Part shown: in pieces, positions 12,650 to 23,184 of the stretch | Layout of the letters: each line of letters begins with the position of its first letter | Numbering within the stretch: position 1 is the stretch's first letter | Assembly: GCA_021234155.1 (NCBI GenBank) | Contig: JAJEKV010000494.1 | Coordinates: 1 to 64,000 of the forward strand | Length of the DNA: 64,000 nt | Direction: 5' to 3' | Source of the DNA: Isoetes taiwanensis | Lineage: Eukaryota; Streptophyta; Lycopodiopsida; Isoetales; Isoetaceae | Translations under genes and position numbers: made by a program | The notes under the pieces: model-generated | Told to the model about the DNA's origin: nothing | What the model saw: the letters and a program-made list of their open reading frames with translations, nothing else | The model's database searches: none

Positions 12650-14075
12650 AATCTTGCTATGGTGTCGCTGTTCTGTGCTCCCAAGATGCATTCTTAAAAT
12701 CAATACTATATATTCTAAATGAGGTGCACCGAGGACTACCGCAGTCGTCGGATTCGTCGATCCTACGACCCAGATCGTATGTTGGGGCCTATGAGCACCT
12801 CTCATTTCGCTTATAGTCATTTATGATTGGAGGCGCCTATGATTTTGAAATATGCTTTCGCCTAAGGTTTTGAGGGAATATCGAACCTCTATACGGCTTT
12901 ATGGGGGTTTTGGGACTCTACCTGTTTCTGGGGCAGCTCTTATGGTCTAGTGGTTTGATCGAGTTACTCCAGGGGGGCACTTGGGATCTACGCATAGCAT
13001 CTATTTGCCCCGGTTTCGTTTGAGAGGATGGAGGTTTGTGGCGTGCATGAGTCCGACCGATTTTCGGCACCTAGGCGCGAAGAGGTTACGGTTGGGCGTT
13101 TGTTGAAGTTACGTTTTTGTTGGAGGTATGCTTGTTGCTTTTTATGCGACATAGCTTTTGGATCTGTGGTCATCATGGCAAGCGGTTTTGATGGGGTTTT
13201 TAATCCGGGCCATGGTGCTCACGGGCTTCGGCCCATGCAATGTATTTTTGTTTTCTTTGTACTTGTGGTCGCATGTCCTTCGTGACGCTGCCTTTGTGGT
13301 GCGACGTAAAAATATACTTCCTTCCTTCCTTCCTTCCTAAGATTTTAGAATATGAAATATGGGGGCTCGAACCTCTACCAAAATAGCTCCATGTTCTAAT
13401 AAGGCTACTTTAACCAATACATCCAGTGAGCTAATATGATTATTTTTTATCTCAAATCTATATTTTTTTTTATAACAAGCCATTCAATTGTTTTAGGGAT
13501 ATATGGTTTATGGTTTCAAGAATTGCTATTTTTTACATCCATACCAAATCCCCCTGGAACCCCTGTTATTTTGCTACATATTCTAAACGAGGTGCACTGA
13601 GGACTACCGCACTCGTCGGATTCGTCGATCCTACGACCCAGACCGTATGTTGGGGCCTGTGAGCACCTCTCGTTTCGCTTATAGTCATTTATGATTGGAG
13701 GCGCCTATGATTTTGAAATATGAAATACGCTTTCGCCTAAGGCTTTGAGGGAATATCGAACCTCTATACGGCTTTGCCTAAGATTTTAGAATATGAAATA
13801 AGGGGGCTCGAACCTCTACCAAAATAACTCCATGTCCTAATAAGACTACTTTAACCAATATATCCAGTGAGCTAATGTGATTATTTTTTATCTCAAATCT
13901 ATATATATTTTTTTATAACAAGCCATTCAATTGTTTTAGGGATCTATGGTTTATGGTTTCAAGAATTGTTATTTTTTACATCCATATCAAATCCCCCTGG
14001 AACCCCTGTTATTTTGCTACATATTCAAATCTTGATATGTTGTTGCTATGTTGTGCTCTGGAAGATGCATTCTTA
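12650..14075. repeat. Segmental tandem duplication (A-B-A-B)
   Basis: Block A (about 12718-12900; again about 13588-13775) carries GTCGGATTCGTCGATCCTAC and GGAGGCGCCTATGATTTTGA. Block B (about 13339-13588; again about 13775-14030) carries GGGGGCTCGAACCTCTACCA and CCCCCTGGAACCCCTGTTAT. The flanks at 12650 and 14030 also match (ATGCATTCTTA context), so the whole unit was duplicated in tandem and then diverged slightly. The copies are close enough for a fairly recent event. I see no gene in the unit; a 156-codon frame at 12346-12816 runs partly into block A and is not credible. Confidence 0.85.
13316..13339. repeat. (TTCC)n microsatellite
   Basis: Five consecutive TTCC-type units lie at the junction before block B of the segmental duplication. 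Confidence 0.9.
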
Positions 14076-14640
14076 CTCTAGAAGGCAACCACTCTCTAGC
14101 TTTTGATTTCTAAGATTGGCATTCTGTCAACATTCTAAGATTGAGTATCCGTCTTCCTCGGCTAACCCATCATAGTAGACAATCCCTCGCTACAACCGAC
14201 GATTGTGGTTATCCCGATTTTGGAGTGCTCACACTAAAGCAAAAGGTAATTTTGCATTGGATTATTACTGTTATTTTTTTCAATTCTTACCATGTTGTCT
14301 TAGCTTGCCTCTTATTAAAGTCACAAGATCATATCAAGACAAATAGGTGCACGCGCAATAATTGGGTAATTATTCAAACATAATTGGATCTTCAAAAGGG
14401 AAAAACTTTTTTATTATACCAGAACTTTGGGATCAAGTATTTCTCTGTAGCAATTGAATGGGAATTACTCAATGTGATAGGTGGAAAAATGAAGTGATTA
14501 TTGTAAATAATTGTTCCATTGTTTTATCGAGAACCATGTGCAGCTATGGTAGAAAACAATGTATCATTTTAATTGCATGGATTCTTCGACTCAATTTGTG
14601 AAATGTTTGTGTATAGATTTTGTTAACTTGATTATTGTTA
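14076..14640. other. Intergenic, no gene recognised
   Basis: AT-rich. An 80-codon frame at 14141-14383 has no recognisable motif and ends in low-complexity sequence. Confidence 0.4.
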
Positions 14641-14910
14641 TTTCCTTGCTCCTTGACCATTGTTAGTGGAGGATTCCCTACCTCTGCATGCGTTAAATTA
14701 TGATTGAAAGCACTATTTCCTTGTTCCTTGACCATTGTTAGTGCACTATTCCTAGCCTCGATGCTGCAAATTATGATTTCAAGCACGATTTGGATGATTC
14801 ATCAACATGGGATAAAAGGCGTTCATCAATCCATAAACATTATGATTTGAGTCACGATTTGGATAATTCACCAACATGGGATAAAAGACATTTATCATTC
14901 CGTCAAGGTA
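14640..14910 (+). repeat. Paired tandem repeats, possibly an exon
   Basis: Two adjacent duplications are visible. A unit of about 74 bp carrying CCTTGACCATTGTTAGTG occurs at about 14639 and 14713. A unit of about 70 bp carrying CACGATTTGGAT and CAACATGGGATAAAAG occurs at about 14783 and 14852. From 14732 to about 14906 the + strand is open and encodes two repeats of the form HDLD(D/N)S(S/P)TWDKR. It is preceded by a TTGTTAG acceptor-like site and followed by CAAG|GTAAG. This may be a real exon of an unknown protein; the evidence is only reading frame plus splice-like ends. Confidence 0.5.
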
Positions 14911-14937
14911 AGTGGATCACCGTTCTTGCATCTTCTT

Positions 14938-14960
14938 GAACCATTCTTGTCAAGAATGGC
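14938..14960. repeat. Short perfect hairpin CCATTCTTG/CAAGAATGG
   Basis: Nine-base arms around a single T. The same CCATTCTTG word reappears in the arms of the larger foldback about 90 bp downstream, so the two structures share sequence. Confidence 0.8.
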
Positions 14961-15008
14961 AAATCGTCCTCCGAAACCTGTAGAATCCGGTCTGCCTTAC
15001 CTTGACGT

Positions 15009-15122
15009 AGTAGAAATGGCATGGGGTCAGCCATTCTTGCTGCCCCCATGACCTGCAGAATCAGGTCGCGCCTGCAGGTCATGGGGGCAGCAAGAATGGC
15101 TTCCCCCATGCCATTCTACATA
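15009..15122. repeat. Long inverted repeat (foldback)
   Basis: The 30-base arms at 15029-15058 and 15072-15101 are perfect reverse complements (AGCCATTCTTGCTGCCCCCA begins the left arm) around a 13-base loop. The pairing continues outward with a few mismatches to about 15009 and 15122. GC-rich arms in AT-rich DNA make a very stable stem. It could be the core of a foldback element, a young MITE or a small-RNA precursor. Nothing coding is recognised, although the minus strand happens to be open. Confidence 0.9.
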
Positions 15123-16340
15123 ACATAAACACAAGATCAAAATATTCAATTAATGAATGGGCCCATGCAGTCTGATGTAAGAACAAAAAACCAGCTAGGA
15201 GGGCTATACGCGAGCTGGAAAACCCAACTAGAAGGGCACCAAGCGAACTGATAATGCCCCCCCCACAATATAAAATAGTAGGTATAAAAAATAGTAGGTG
15301 GCACGGGCTATGGCGAATGGGGATGAGAAGAATTGAAGCTACCACAAAACATGGAGGGAGATAGAAAATCAGAAAATCACAAGCATGGATCATTTAGATG
15401 GGCGCGGAAAAAAAAAATGTTCTTTTTACTAGCTATGAATGTTAAGTTGCAGGGATCAAACCCTGCGGGACATCCAACTCATTGCTTTTGCTTGCCACTC
15501 CCGGCTCATAAGTTATAAAAACAGAAAAGAATTTTGAAAACAACTAGCAAAGTATTACTTGGGAGTTAGTTAATTTTCGCATGTCCAGAACAGAGATACT
15601 TTGGAATTAACATAAAACCTCTACAAACATAAGATGTCTTTTGCACGAGAAAGTATAATAACAAGATTAAGATATTATATAAGGACACAAATTACCAAAG
15701 AGCTAGATGGGCTACACCTGTTTTGCTTGGTTTGGCCCTGCTACTTAAATATCTACCAGGCTTTCAGAAGAGAAGACGTGTCCCTGGTTGTCAAAGAGGT
15801 AAAGGAGCTTTTCTCCTTCGATTTGTGTACTTGGCGTCATTTGCATCATTCGACAATAATAGTGGTCCAGATATGTCAACTCCAAATCAGTCAACTCTTT
15901 CAATATTTTTCCTCTCCTATATTTTTTATTATTATACTTTTGACTAGTGGCCCGAACTTTGCAATGGAATAAGCTCAGAAATTATAGTACCCTGCACTCT
16001 TGCATGTCAACATATTTTACATTTTAAACCAATTCTTCAGGTTGTAATTAGCTCATATAATACATTACTGATCCAAAAGTCATACATCTTTTGCCAATGA
16101 CAACTGTATCATCATCTTGTTTTCATATCACAACCATGGAAGGAGAGTGCTGTTGCCTAATTTGCACCGCTTTCCAACACAATGAACCCTGTATTGAATC
16201 AGGCAATGCATATTAAAAAATATAAACCACCCTCTTTCGACAAAAAGAGAGAGGCATGTATATACCTCTATACAGTTGAGATAAATAGAACTATTCAACA
16301 AAAATTGTAACAGGTCTACAATATAACAAGTTTACAAGCT
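15123..16340. other. Intergenic, no gene recognised
   Basis: Mixed AT-rich DNA with a C-run near 15257 and an A-run near 15409. The small frames at 15333-15972 show no known motif. The 3' flank of the BTB gene begins near the right end. Confidence 0.4.
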
Positions 16341-16342
16341 AA

Positions 16343-16470
16343 AGTACAACATAATATACAGCACCACACTCACCTTGCTGGCAACTGTAGCAGAGGGAAA
16401 ACTCAAGACACTGCTTTTCGCAGCTCCTGAGCATGAGAAACTGCCAGGATTGAAACGTAAATACATAGTA
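16343..16470 (-). pseudogene. Partial duplicate of the BTB gene's 3' coding end
   Basis: The + strand at about 16387-16456 (GCAGAGGGAAAACTCAAGAC, then CTGCTTTTCGCAGCTCCTGA) matches 16595-16665 inside the BTB coding end (GCAGAGGCAAAATTCAGGCA, then CTGCTTTAGCAGCTCCTGCG). Both copies are accompanied by an ATATACAGCACCA phrase. It is a local duplication of the last coding segment into the 3' flank, with several substitutions and a small indel. Confidence 0.75.
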
Positions 16471-16497
16471 ATATATACAGCACCAAAGACACTTTGC

Positions 16498-16552
16498 CTC
16501 TATGTCTTGCTTGCCCTTCTAAACCTTCTATGTCTTGCTTGCCCTTCTAAAC
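16498..16552. repeat. 27-bp perfect tandem duplication at the BTB stop codon
   Basis: TCTATGTCTTGCTTGCCCTT followed by CTAAACCT occurs twice back to back. The duplication sits across the 3' end of the BTB reading frame and may have moved the stop codon by changing the last few residues. Confidence 0.85.
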
Positions 16553-18130
16553 CAAGTACTAAATGCCATTGCAAGCTGAGAACTATCATCAACATTAGCA
16601 GAGGCAAAATTCAGGCACTGCTTTAGCAGCTCCTGCGCATCAGGAACTGGCAAGGTTGAAATAAGCTGCAAGAAGACAGTTTCTAGATCTTGATGAAGTT
16701 GCTTATTTGAATGCAAAGATGGCACATTTTCTTTTGAAGTTACAAGAACTGGAAGCCAATCCCTCACTAGCTTTTTACGCACGTCTCTTGATGCAAGGAT
16801 ATGGCCACTCACCATGGCATTAGCCAAGCGGCAAGTGCAGCGAAGTAAGACTGATGGTAAATTAGGAACATTATTCCTCCACACATCTTCATTGAATGTC
16901 TTCTGCAGGTTGGCAGTAAAAGCACTCTGTTCACTCCATTCTGAAACTGCAGTCCCAGCTACCCTTAATTCGATCATTCTTTCTACCAGCCACAGCAATC
17001 GCCGCCCTGCTGCTACGGCCGTGTGCAAATTATGCCGCTGCATAGCCTCAATCTCATCATACCTGCCTCTCACATTTGGACTTGAATACTCTTCAACAGA
17101 ATCTTTCACCATCTTCAGGCTATTTTGAAATGCTTTATCAAGAACCAACTTGACAGTATGTCTTGAAGAATGGTTGCTTAAGATTTTTGCTACAAAAGCC
17201 TTTACTGAAACTGCATTCTGGTGCCTATGAGTTGCTATATCAACCAATTCATGCAGCATGTCCTCTACTGCAGTTTCTTTACCAGAAGTAACCCGAGCCA
17301 AGAGATCAGAAGCCTCTTCAAGCTGCAAATATGATATTACCTTCACAACTTGCCTCTCTTGCTCCTTGGTCCATGGAACCGCCTCCAAAAAAATTCACAC
17401 ATGCAGTTATGCACTCATCAAACAAAAGCTCTGCTGCCACGGGAAGAATAGCTATGGCAGTAGGTACATCGACAATAACACCGGAAAAATCTCCAGTGTA
17501 CAACAATCTAAGAGTGGTAATGTAACTGGAAATTGGGACAGATGGGCTGACATTTAGTGTCACATGGATAATCGAGAGGTTTTCATCTAAATTTCCCTTC
17601 TCCTGCCATCTCTCTGACAGCAAAGCTGCAAAATACCTTGATCTAACAAGAATACGGGAATGCAATCGCCATGAATGCTTCATTGCATGTTCAGAAGGAG
17701 CCTGAACAGAACATACCTCTGTTTCACAAACGCTACCAGTTGCAGCTACATCTGTAACGGGAACCTCTTCCAAATGTACAACAACATCCGCACCGTCTTT
17801 ATCATCCCCAAATCCATTCAATCCAGAACGCCAAAACCCTAATCCGGTCCCTGGGGCCAAATCCTCCGCCTGCTGTTGAATTTCTTGAAATGGGGCGTCT
17901 TCATCCGAAACAGAATCATCGTCTCCATTATGATCGAGTACTTTGGGGCCGGAATAGCGATGGGGGCGATGAGAATTGGACTGATCATCGACATCTTCAT
18001 CGCCCACCTGAAGAAACAGAGAATCATGAGGATCTATAAGCTGGGCAATACGGCTACTGTCGCTACAAGCGCTCCGGCTTATCCCCCTCTGTCTTTTCCT
18101 GCGTGGTTGCTGCGTCGTCGCCATAGCCAA
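16528..18130 (-). CDS. BTB/POZ domain protein (At1g63850-like), single homopolymer frameshift
   Basis: The frame begins with ATG at 18130 (MAMATTQQPRRKRQRG, a basic start that may be a nuclear signal) and runs about 268 codons. An acidic, low-complexity region is followed by a BTB/POZ domain at about residues 112-250 (LHSRILVRSRYFAALLSERW; TLRLLYTGDFSGV). It then slips by one base at 17387-17393, a run of seven Ts on the coding strand where six would keep the frame. The remainder (17388 to 16528, about 286 codons) opens EAVPWTKEQERQVV, the hallmark of the plant At1g63850/At5g60050-type BTB family, and contains LLWLVERMIELRVAGTAV and EDVWRNNVPNLPSVLLRC. BTB proteins of this kind are thought to be cullin-3 adaptors. 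No intron is evident. Both halves are clean, so a consensus error is more likely than a true pseudogene. Confidence 0.88.
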
Positions 18131-18905
18131 AAGCTCCGAGACTCTGGAGGCACGTCTATTTGAACAAGATGTCCTCGACGGTTCTGATCTTACATCGGCA
18201 TAATCGCTTGCTCTTATCCGTCAGGGTAATCCACTTGTGATAAGGCTGCCGCCCGATCGCCGCATCTGAGCCGTTGGTTTGTATGCCGTTTGTTTTTTAT
18301 TTGCGGGCGGCTACATTGTAAATTGGCGGCATTATTTTTGCTGTGTAGATATTTTTTCAGTAGCATAAATAGTTGCCAATGCCATGACATTGAACAGCCT
18401 TGATTTGGCCACGTCGTCTTGTTTGTAGAATTGTGGTCGCTATAGCTAGAAAAACATAGATAAGCATTCTGGCCTACGCAGCTTTAAGAAAATGCACTTC
18501 AGATTTGAGGCGGAAGTTTCATGTGCTCCCACACCATCGTGTCTGATATTTACGGCCAGGGTTCGAGATTGGGGGCGTTCGACCCTGAAAAATCCGACCA
18601 TTTTAAAAAATTTTCGATAATAAAAAAAATTACCGACGTTTTTTCAGGTCATTTTATATAATTTTCTAAGGATATGCAAATTTGTGTATTTCCCGTAACC
18701 TTAAATATAAGCAGGCGTTTTTACCTGTCATGGCGATTTCTAATTTTGAACCCTGTTTACGACACTTCTGCTGGTTAGTTGTATATTCTGTTTTATGCCG
18801 TCGAATGTGCAATTTGGATGACCCAATTGGAATGTGGAGCGGCATTAGACGGCGTGAGTAGGGCTCTATTGCCATCCATTATTTTGTCGTCCGGTCGTCT
18901 ATGCA
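18131..18905. other. Upstream flank of the BTB gene; no further gene seen
   Basis: This stretch should contain the BTB promoter and 5' leader. I cannot place a TATA box with confidence. The DNA changes from balanced to AT-rich at about 18600. Confidence 0.4.
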
Positions 18906-19000
18906 GAACTTGTTTGTCTTCACTGGAGTAGCTATGGCGTTGGGAGGAGCTTGACTTGTTTGTTTTCACCAGAGTAGCTACGACGTTGGGAGGAGCTTGA
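18906..19000. repeat. Tandem repeat, about 46-bp unit twice
   Basis: CTTGTTTGTCTTCACTGGAG begins one copy and CTTGTTTGTTTTCACCAGAG the next. Each ends GTTGGGAGGAGCTTGA. The 93-codon minus-strand frame at 18793-19074 runs through it and is therefore weak evidence for a gene. Confidence 0.85.
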
Positions 19001-19970
19001 TGCTCTGTTGCATCTTCGCCATCATTAAAGCTATCTAGAGATCCCTTTCTTGGTGAATTTGGCCTTTGATTCATCTAAGTGGTGCCTCGGGAGTTGAATA
19101 TCCAAGCAGGACCATGAAGAGCTTGTTAAAGGAGGTGGGATGCAGAAATGGAACGAGTTTTGGGTGCGTGCTCATGTGTTTGCTTCTATCTTGCGGCTCT
19201 CAAAAGTGCTCTCCGCTCTCTTTGACATGTTTAGGTAGCAAACATGTCTGGACTCAGCTGTTTGAGAGGGCAGCAGGGACAATGTGCATGTGCAACAATA
19301 TTCTAGACAAAACAAAAGGAGAGACACCTCTTTTGGGCATGATCAAAGCCTGACCATAGCTCTGAGATCTAGGGGAGAATTAATCTGCCATGGAAATGGG
19401 AGAACGAGCTTCAAGATAAATCTAAAATGGAGTGCTCATGTTCGTCACTATTGCATGTAAGCACCAAATAATTAAAGTTGGACTCAAGCGATTTTTTCTA
19501 GAATCCTCTTATTTTACGAGAAAAAGACGTGCGTGTCATGAATTCGGGCAAAAATAAGGAAAATACGCAAGAAATGCAGAAGAAGTACGCCAAGATCGGC
19601 AAGATATTTGATATATGGTGAAGAAACAAGAATACAATGACCCGAAGGCAGACAAGAATATGAGAGACATGCTTACAAGGCTCAAGACTGGTGTTGAACC
19701 AGAATGATTCGACAAGAAAGAGGTGCCTCTATATATATATATATATCTAGGCCAACGATCATGATCGTGCCACTCCAATGGGCAAGATCATGTCAATTGT
19801 CGCGCATGCATGTAGGTTCTAAAATATTCTAGAACCTCCTGGAACATCCCTGCATATGAAGAAGATGTGTAGGAATGTCTTGACAAGCATCGGGCAAATG
19901 TATTTAGTAAAGGTGTGTGACTCATAGCTAGAAGGTTGTAAGTTCTAACCCCATACTGCAGGCAACTACT
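19001..19970. other. Intergenic, no gene recognised
   Basis: Contains an (AT)n run at 19732-19746. The 95-codon frame at 19066-19353 has no recognisable motif. Confidence 0.4.
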
Positions 19971-20050
19971 TTTTTGCATCCAGATGAAGACCATCTTTTG
20001 GACATATGAGTAAAATATTCATATGGTACGAATACCCATATGATGATCAC
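19971..20050. repeat. Left copy of about 75-bp direct repeat flanking a gypsy remnant
   Basis: TTTTTGCATCC, then GACCATCTTTTGGACATATG, AAAATATTCATATG and GAATACCCATAT match the block at 22579-22657 in the same orientation with about ten differences. It may be a surviving piece of an LTR. Confidence 0.7.
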
Positions 20051-20659
20051 ATCATCTCCCTCCCTACCATGACAAGGAGTTCTTGAAGCCGGGGTGCTCG
20101 AACTTTGCTTATCCAGGTAACATCGGTGAAACTCCACAATTTTATCAAACACATTCATCAGATTCTCGGTAGGCCCTTAGGTTCTATCACTTGGTGAGTA
20201 ACCTTTCCAATCGACGAAGTAATACAATCGCCAACGCAGAAACTTGGAGTGCAAAATCTCTCAAACCTCGAACTCCTCATGATCGTCAATTTTCACTAGT
20301 AGTGGTGGCGGAAGAACACGATTTGGGAAAGGATTAACTTGTAGGGCTCCAATAGAGAAACATGCAATACTAGATGGAGACGAACAACAGGAGGGAGCTC
20401 GAGCCGGACTCCATAGATGCATCCTATTACAGCCAAGTGGCCATGCCTCTTTTCATGTTGTTTCCTTCTTCAGCATATCATTTTACACTTCTTCGGGTAG
20501 GTGCTTTCATCATTTACTTACATTCTCTTACTTTTTTCACTTTTGCTATAACACAAATTTCATCACACAACTTGAATTCAGATCTATAAACTTTACATTC
20601 TCCCATTTTTAGTTCTTGTTTATTCATATTAGACTAATCTTGTGCAGACTGTCACATCG

Positions 20660-20953
20660 CTAATCTGGGTCGTGATCCGGTAAGGACCCAAGGCAACGAT
20701 AGTCAAGCTTGTTGAGGGGACGTGAATTAGGGAGGTCCCTATGAAGAAACCAGACAAACATGAAACGCATGAGCTTCCTGATGATGTAAATTGGCATAAT
20801 GTGGATAGCACTTCTGTGCCCGAAGAAGATGATGCTAAAGATCCGATTAAAGTGCATGGAGTTCTCAAGTCGAGACTCGACACTACGATTTACGAGCATG
20901 TATTGACTCAGCTAATGGAAGATAATCGACCCAATCATCTTGCTGAGAACTGA
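20660..20953. other. Unassigned open stretch beside the gypsy fragment
   Basis: The + strand is open (MKKPDKHETHELPDDVNW, acidic). The - strand contains GPYRITTQISDV, which resembles the end of a chromovirus integrase. One orientation must be a coincidence, or a short inversion has occurred. I cannot decide from the sequence alone. Confidence 0.3.
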
Positions 20954-22610
20954 TAAAACACTTCAAATATTGTTCCAGAGTCTGATTAGTGCACTCCGCT
21001 TGTCCATTACTTTGTGAATGATGAATGGATGTCAATGAGCTGTCAACATGCAATAACTCCAAAACCTGCTTTCAAAAGCCTGCGACGAACTAGGGTCCAC
21101 GATTTGGGCAGTCCATAAGGCCTGGCTACTTCACGAAGGAAAAGATCAGTTGTTTCTTCATTGGTGATGGTGACGTCGTGGGAAATAAAATGAGCCATCT
21201 TCGAGAAACGATTGACAACGACCATGATGGCATCATGCCTCCTAGAGAGTGGCAGTTCTAGAATAAAGTCCACAGAAATACTCTTCCAAGATCCATCTGG
21301 AACAGGCAATGGCTGAAGAAGACCATGAAGAATCTAAGTCTCGGAACCTTCGCTCGACAGTAGATATCACAAGATCAAATAAAAGCTTCGACAGAGTGCG
21401 AAGCCCAGACCACCAATGCTCTCGACTAATCAGTTCAAGAGTCTTGGCTACTCCAAAATGTCCAGCCATAAGCAAGTCATGACAGGCCTGGAGAACCTGA
21501 GGTCGGGAAGTACCATTTGGAACCCCGGGGGATCCACCTTCTTTATAAGGGATATGCCACCTGCGTGCATAGGATAGCCGAAAAACCCCTAGTATACGTA
21601 TTTCTGATAGGCAAATTTGACCCCTTTCTGTATGGTTTTACAACTAGAAGAACATCTCAAAACCCCTATGACCCCTAATATACATAATAAAAAGGGTAAA
21701 AAATCGCCCCTCCCATTGATGCACGCGGGTTTTGACAGGTTCCACAAGGTGACGCCCCCTTGTTTGAAACATACAGGAGTCCATCATGGACAGAAGTCCA
21801 TCTCGAATTCCAAAAAGATCATAGTCTGATCACATTTGTCAGGAAGATGATACTGAGCCAAGATGTGAAAATACATCTTCAGTCAATAGATCGAAGAACA
21901 GAGATGCCCGAATAGACTCCAACAAAGCTGCATCATGAGGCCTCTCGAACAAAGTAATGGCCATAAGCTAGAACTGATCAGGCCCTATGATAACCTGTGA
22001 TTGCTGATCAAATGCGGGATCATCCGGCTTGGGCTCAAGGTAGGAGCATCGAGATATGGCATCATACCTCCCTTTGGAGAGGTCTACAATGATACTTGAT
22101 CACAAAATCGATGAGGGATAATACTTGAGTATGCAACGACAGTTGAGCACTCAAGTAGACTAAAAATATTTCAGATTTTGATGATCCATATAGACTGTGA
22201 TCTTATGAGAAGATCCTTCCAGGAAACGTCTCCACTCGAAAGAATCAACTATAGCCAACAACTCCTTGTCATAAATTGGATAGTTATTTTTGGCAGCCTG
22301 GAACTTCCATGAGTAATAGGCGCATCGGATGTAGCTCATAGTCATCCCCCCCGTGACATGATAATCGCCAAGAGCAAAATCGTAAGCACCGCTTCCACAA
22401 CATATGGGCGCGAAGGATCTGCATAAGCAAGACTCGATAGCAAAGCATGCTTTCAGGTAATGAAAGCAGCCGCTTCCACACTCCATTCAAATGGTATATC
22501 CCTTGCCATGAGGCATGTCAAGGCAACTTTCGAATAATCCCGAATAAAGCACCGATAGAACTTGGCAAATCTAAGAAAATTTTGCATCCTGTGATGACCA
22601 TCTTTTGTAC
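20900..22610 (-). mobile_element. Degenerate Ty3/gypsy (chromovirus-like) pol fragment
   Basis: Read on the minus strand from about 22610 downward, pieces of a pol polyprotein appear in order. They are the RT connection (RFAKFYRCFIRDYSKVAL), RNase H (FQAAKNNYPIYDKELLAIVD; VYMDHQNLKYF), an RNase H-to-integrase linker, the integrase zinc region (AGHFGVAKTLELI) and the integrase core (SWKSISVDFILELPLSRR; VVVNRFSKMAHFI). The core ends with NGQAECTNQTLEQYL and DDWVDYLPLAES near 20930. Frames shift repeatedly and no gag, protease or complete LTR is seen. The motifs are those of chromoviral gypsy elements. Confidence 0.85.
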
Positions 22611-22657
22611 ATATGAGAAAAATATTTATATGATATGAATACCCATATAGTCGTCAC
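22579..22657. repeat. Right copy of about 75-bp direct repeat flanking a gypsy remnant
   Basis: Partner of the block at 19971-20050. TGTGATGACCATC at its left edge resembles an LTR terminus. Confidence 0.7.
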
Positions 22658-23184
22658 AATCCAAAGTATGAGGTTCGGTCCCTTCATGAAGATATTTTGC
22701 CACTTTTTTCTCGGTTGACGGGTTGAGAAAAGAAAAAATACAACAAAGACAAAGGAAATTGTTTACTTAATTTTAACAAAGTGCTAGTCTTGAAAGAATT
22801 ATTATTTATAAATGAGTTCGTTGCAATGTCTATACAGTGGACGAAGAGGCCACGGTGGCCCTATTATCACAATGATTATACCCTCATCATACACAGATCA
22901 TCTAAGATGAACAACATGTGGAGCATCCTCCAACCTAATCCAAACCACAGGCGCAATCTGAAGACGATAGAAATTTGTACAAGGAGGTGCTTCCCGGCCA
23001 TGCCCTGGTCCGTTCAACCGATGTCACCACCCTCTTCTCGCCTTCTTTCTTCAATGAATAAATCATTCCATTGCTCCCAAGCATGTACTATCTGGTTGGG
23101 ATAAAAATTGCAAAAGACAAAATCAAGTTAGCCAAGTGTTTCTATAGACAAGACAAACAAAATAAGAACCAGCTCTGAAGGCCA
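22658..23184. other. Intergenic, no gene recognised
   Basis: A 107-codon frame (22781-23104) has no recognisable domain and is most likely chance. Confidence 0.4.

Noticed and set aside
12346-12816. 156-codon + strand frame
   Set aside because: No recognisable motif, and it runs into a duplicated non-coding block; the matching second copy of that block is not open in the same way.
14903-15109. Minus-strand 68-codon frame over the foldback
   Set aside because: Its repeated residues (ILQV, MTCRRD) follow from the inverted-repeat DNA rather than from a protein.
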